Source: an uncultured Flavobacteriales bacterium
GTDB lineage: Bacteria > Bacteroidota > Bacteroidia > Flavobacteriales_D > Crocinitomicaceae
Assembly: GCA_903939755.1 (NCBI GenBank)
Contig: CAJAII010000036.1
Location: 97,930-161,929 of the forward strand
Length of the DNA: 64,000 nt
Direction: 5' to 3'
The translations under genes were made by a program, and so were the position numbers. Numbering within the stretch: position 1 is the first letter of the stretch; every line of letters starts with the position of its first letter. Below the pieces are notes generated by a model that made no database searches, was not told the DNA's origin, and saw only the letters and a program-made list of their open reading frames with translations. Below are positions 62,376 through 64,000 of this stretch, piece after piece.

Positions 62376-63770
62376 ATGAAATTGAAAATATTACCCCTAT
62401 TATTAAGTGTGTTTTTTAGTTGTGATTTTAATGCACAATCCATCACTGGTAACTTCTCCTTGCTGTCGAATCAGCAAATAAAACTCGAAGGGTTTAGTGG
62501 CCTAAAAACCTATCCCATTTCAACGGCTACTATCGATGGTAAAGGGAATTTCAAACTTTCGTATGCTAAGGAAGATTATGGTGTCGCTTACCTGATTTCC
62601 TCTGATGAAAAACCGCTGTTTGTACTATTAACTGGGGAGGAGGTAGAAATTTCTGGTGAAGCATTGAGTGCTGTGGAAACCATTCACGTCAAAAAAGGAA
62701 AAGAAAACCTCTTGTTTGAACAATACGCTAAAGAGCATCCTCGCAGGGAACAGGCTTTGAGTGCATGGATCTATTTGGAGAAGATTTATAGCTTGGATCC
62801 ATTGTTTTCAATACAAAAAACACCTATTGGGAATATTCAAGCAGAAAAAAAACGAATCAAAGAAGAAGATGCCTCATTTTTATCGAATTTACCTACAGGG
62901 AGTTATGTAGGTTGGTTTTTACCCACCCGAAAATTAGTGAGTGATGTTTCCACGATTGCGCAATACCGCACGGAAGAAATACCTGCAACGATTGCCACTT
63001 TTAGACAATTAGATTATACCAATGCACGCCTTTACAAAAGCGGTTTATTTAAAGATGCTATCGAAAGTCATTTTTGGCTACTAGAGAATAGTGGTAAGCC
63101 CTTGGATTCGGTTTTTATCGAAATGAAAACATCGATTGATGCCATGTTTATGTATCTTGTTAAAAATGAGGATCGCTTAAATGAAGTTACCAATTATCTT
63201 TTTGATTTACTCGAAAGACATTCATTGTTCCAAGCTTCCGAATACTTGGCACTTAAAGCGCTCAATGAAACGAGCTGTACGCTTAATGCTGATTTAGCCA
63301 AACAACTTGAAAGCTACCGCGCCATGAAGAAAGGCAATATCGCGCCAGATATAGTTTTTGGCAAAAACACCTACTTGAACGGGATGAACCAAAACATGTT
63401 TAGTGGTCTCACCAATTTAACTACGCCATATACCTTGGTGGTTTTTGGCGCAAGTTGGTGTCCCAAGTGCAAAGAGGAATTGCCCAAAGCGATTCAAAAC
63501 TATGTGAAATGGCGAAATTTGGGTGTAGAGGTGATTTATATTTCTTTAGATACGGATCAAGCTGTTTTTGAGCAAGCGGTAAAATCTTATCCTTTTTTCA
63601 CCTATTGTGATTTTATGAAATGGGAGAGTCCTGTGGTGAAGGATTATTATGTTTTTGGAACGCCCACCATTTATCTGCTAAACAACAAGCGCGAAATTAT
63701 CCTTCGTCCAACTTCTATCGACCAAGTAGACGCTTGGGTAGATTGGGTTTTAGTTAAGGGGAATAAGTAG
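62376..63770 (+). CDS. TlpA-like thioredoxin-fold protein with DUF4369-type N-terminus
   Basis: 464 residues. Signal sequence MKLKILPLLLSVFFSCDFNAQ (signal peptidase I type; a lipobox at C16 is weak). Residues ~22-115 are DUF4369-like beta strands ('SITGNFSLLSNQQIKLEGFSG'), the middle is helical, and the C-terminal ~130 residues are a TlpA/AhpC-TSA-type thioredoxin with 'VVFGASWCPKCKEELPKAI' (C-x2-C). It is a periplasmic or envelope disulfide reductase; the CPKC pair differs from the common CxPC. The gene follows the ATPase by 70 bases; a functional link is not shown. Confidence 0.85.
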   Translation: MKLKILPLLLSVFFSCDFNAQSITGNFSLLSNQQIKLEGFSGLKTYPISTATIDGKGNFKLSYAKEDYGVAYLISSDEKPLFVLLTGEEVEISGEALSAVETIHVKKGKENLLFEQYAKEHPRREQALSAWIYLEKIYSLDPLFSIQKTPIGNIQAEKKRIKEEDASFLSNLPTGSYVGWFLPTRKLVSDVSTIAQYRTEEIPATIATFRQLDYTNARLYKSGLFKDAIESHFWLLENSGKPLDSVFIEMKTSIDAMFMYLVKNEDRLNEVTNYLFDLLERHSLFQASEYLALKALNETSCTLNADLAKQLESYRAMKKGNIAPDIVFGKNTYLNGMNQNMFSGLTNLTTPYTLVVFGASWCPKCKEELPKAIQNYVKWRNLGVEVIYISLDTDQAVFEQAVKSYPFFTYCDFMKWESPVVKDYYVFGTPTIYLLNNKREIILRPTSIDQVDAWVDWVLVKGNK

Positions 63771-63803
63771 CACTATAAAAGGAAGAGTCTTTTCAATAGA
63801 CCT

Positions 63804-64000
63804 TTAGTATTTCACAATTCTTCCTCTATAAACTCCCTCATTTTGGATGGTCAAATAGTAGATTCCTGGTGCAATATTATTCATATTTATCAGCTTCTCT
63901 TTTGTCGAAATCACATCTGTATAGACAATTTTTCCATCAAAATCGTATATATTAACTACTTGACCAATCAGATTTGTTTCGCATTTTAAATAACAAAAAC
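63804..64000 (-). CDS. C-terminus of a T9SS type A protein (cut by window end)
   Basis: On the minus strand an open frame enters from the right edge and ends in TAA at 63804-63806. The 64 visible residues end a type A sorting domain: 'IYDFDGKIVYTDVI', 'MNNIAPGIYYLTIQNEGVYRGRIVKY'. No start is in the window. It converges with the thioredoxin gene, 33 bases apart. Confidence 0.8.
   Translation of the reverse strand, partial: FCYLKCETNLIGQVVNIYDFDGKIVYTDVISTKEKLINMNNIAPGIYYLTIQNEGVYRGRIVKY

Noticed and set aside
1..64000. tRNA or rRNA genes and known riboswitches
   Set aside because: I read all intergenic gaps and saw no cloverleaf-like or rRNA-like segment and no recognisable riboswitch core; a covariance-model search could still find a small RNA.

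Overview
The window reads as a chromosome segment of an AT-rich Bacteroidota bacterium, most likely of the Flavobacteriales. Three things support this: several secreted proteins with type IX secretion (T9SS) tails of both kinds (type A and gliding-motility/CHU_C type B); many genes preceded by the Bacteroidota -7 promoter box TAnnTTTG instead of -35/-10 boxes; and the typical set of TonB-dependent receptors with a carboxypeptidase-like N-terminal domain, BshA, UMF1-type MFS, DUF4494 and lipid-anchored M1 peptidase. No rRNA, tRNA, phage, insertion sequence or CRISPR array is visible.

Layout. 1-3.5 kb: two T9SS cargo proteins (the first cut by the window edge). 3.5-6 kb (minus): LuxC-like acyl-CoA reductase, methionine aminopeptidase and a membrane protein, divergent from a ferredoxin and a 753-residue membrane-bound alpha/beta hydrolase. 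8.7-12.8 kb (minus): a giant CHU_C/PKD protein, a small exported protein and an Smr-domain protein. 12.9-16.3 kb: fused isobutyryl-CoA mutase IcmF. 17-19.8 kb: selenium operon (alpha/beta hydrolase, SelU/MnmH, SelD). 19.9-26.3 kb: DnaK, then a CotH-kinase/lamin-tail T9SS protein downstream of lipoamide dehydrogenase. 26.7-29.6 kb: a zinc module with a Zur-like Fur regulator divergent from a His-rich TonB receptor and a Cys/His-rich mini-lipoprotein, with paired GCAAC/GTTGC operators between them. 29.9-37.1 kb (plus): MFS transporter, DapD, PurB, exported protein, M1 peptidase. 37.1-41 kb (minus): RecQ, Nfu, FolD. 41.1-44.8 kb (plus): BshA, ElbB, MeaB, S4 protein. 45.6-52.6 kb (minus): DUF1543, a second CHU_C protein with four tandem modules, then a five-gene operon (TrmB, hydrolase, epimerase, CPBP protease, Gre-like factor). 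52.7-56.3 kb (plus): hypothetical, cytidine deaminase, DUF4494-PdxH-M16. 56.4-60.6 kb (minus): TonB receptor, DUF1015, YggS. 61-63.8 kb (plus): a DUF4143 ATPase behind a 23-bp-periodic iteron array, and a TlpA-like thioredoxin protein. The last 200 bases hold the C-terminus of another T9SS protein.

The five large gene-poor gaps (16.6-17.0, 26.3-26.7, 29.65-29.9, 44.8-45.6 and 60.6-61.0 kb) all carry pieces of one mosaic family of GC-richer hairpin repeats built around the arms CTCGACTCCGCTCGAT / ATCGAGCGGAGTCGAG.

Most genes are housekeeping. The parts most worth following are the iteron array with its ATPase/nuclease-like gene, the Zur-controlled zinc module with an uncharacterised mini-lipoprotein, the membrane hydrolase behind the ferredoxin, the mosaic repeat family, and two genes that look leaderless.
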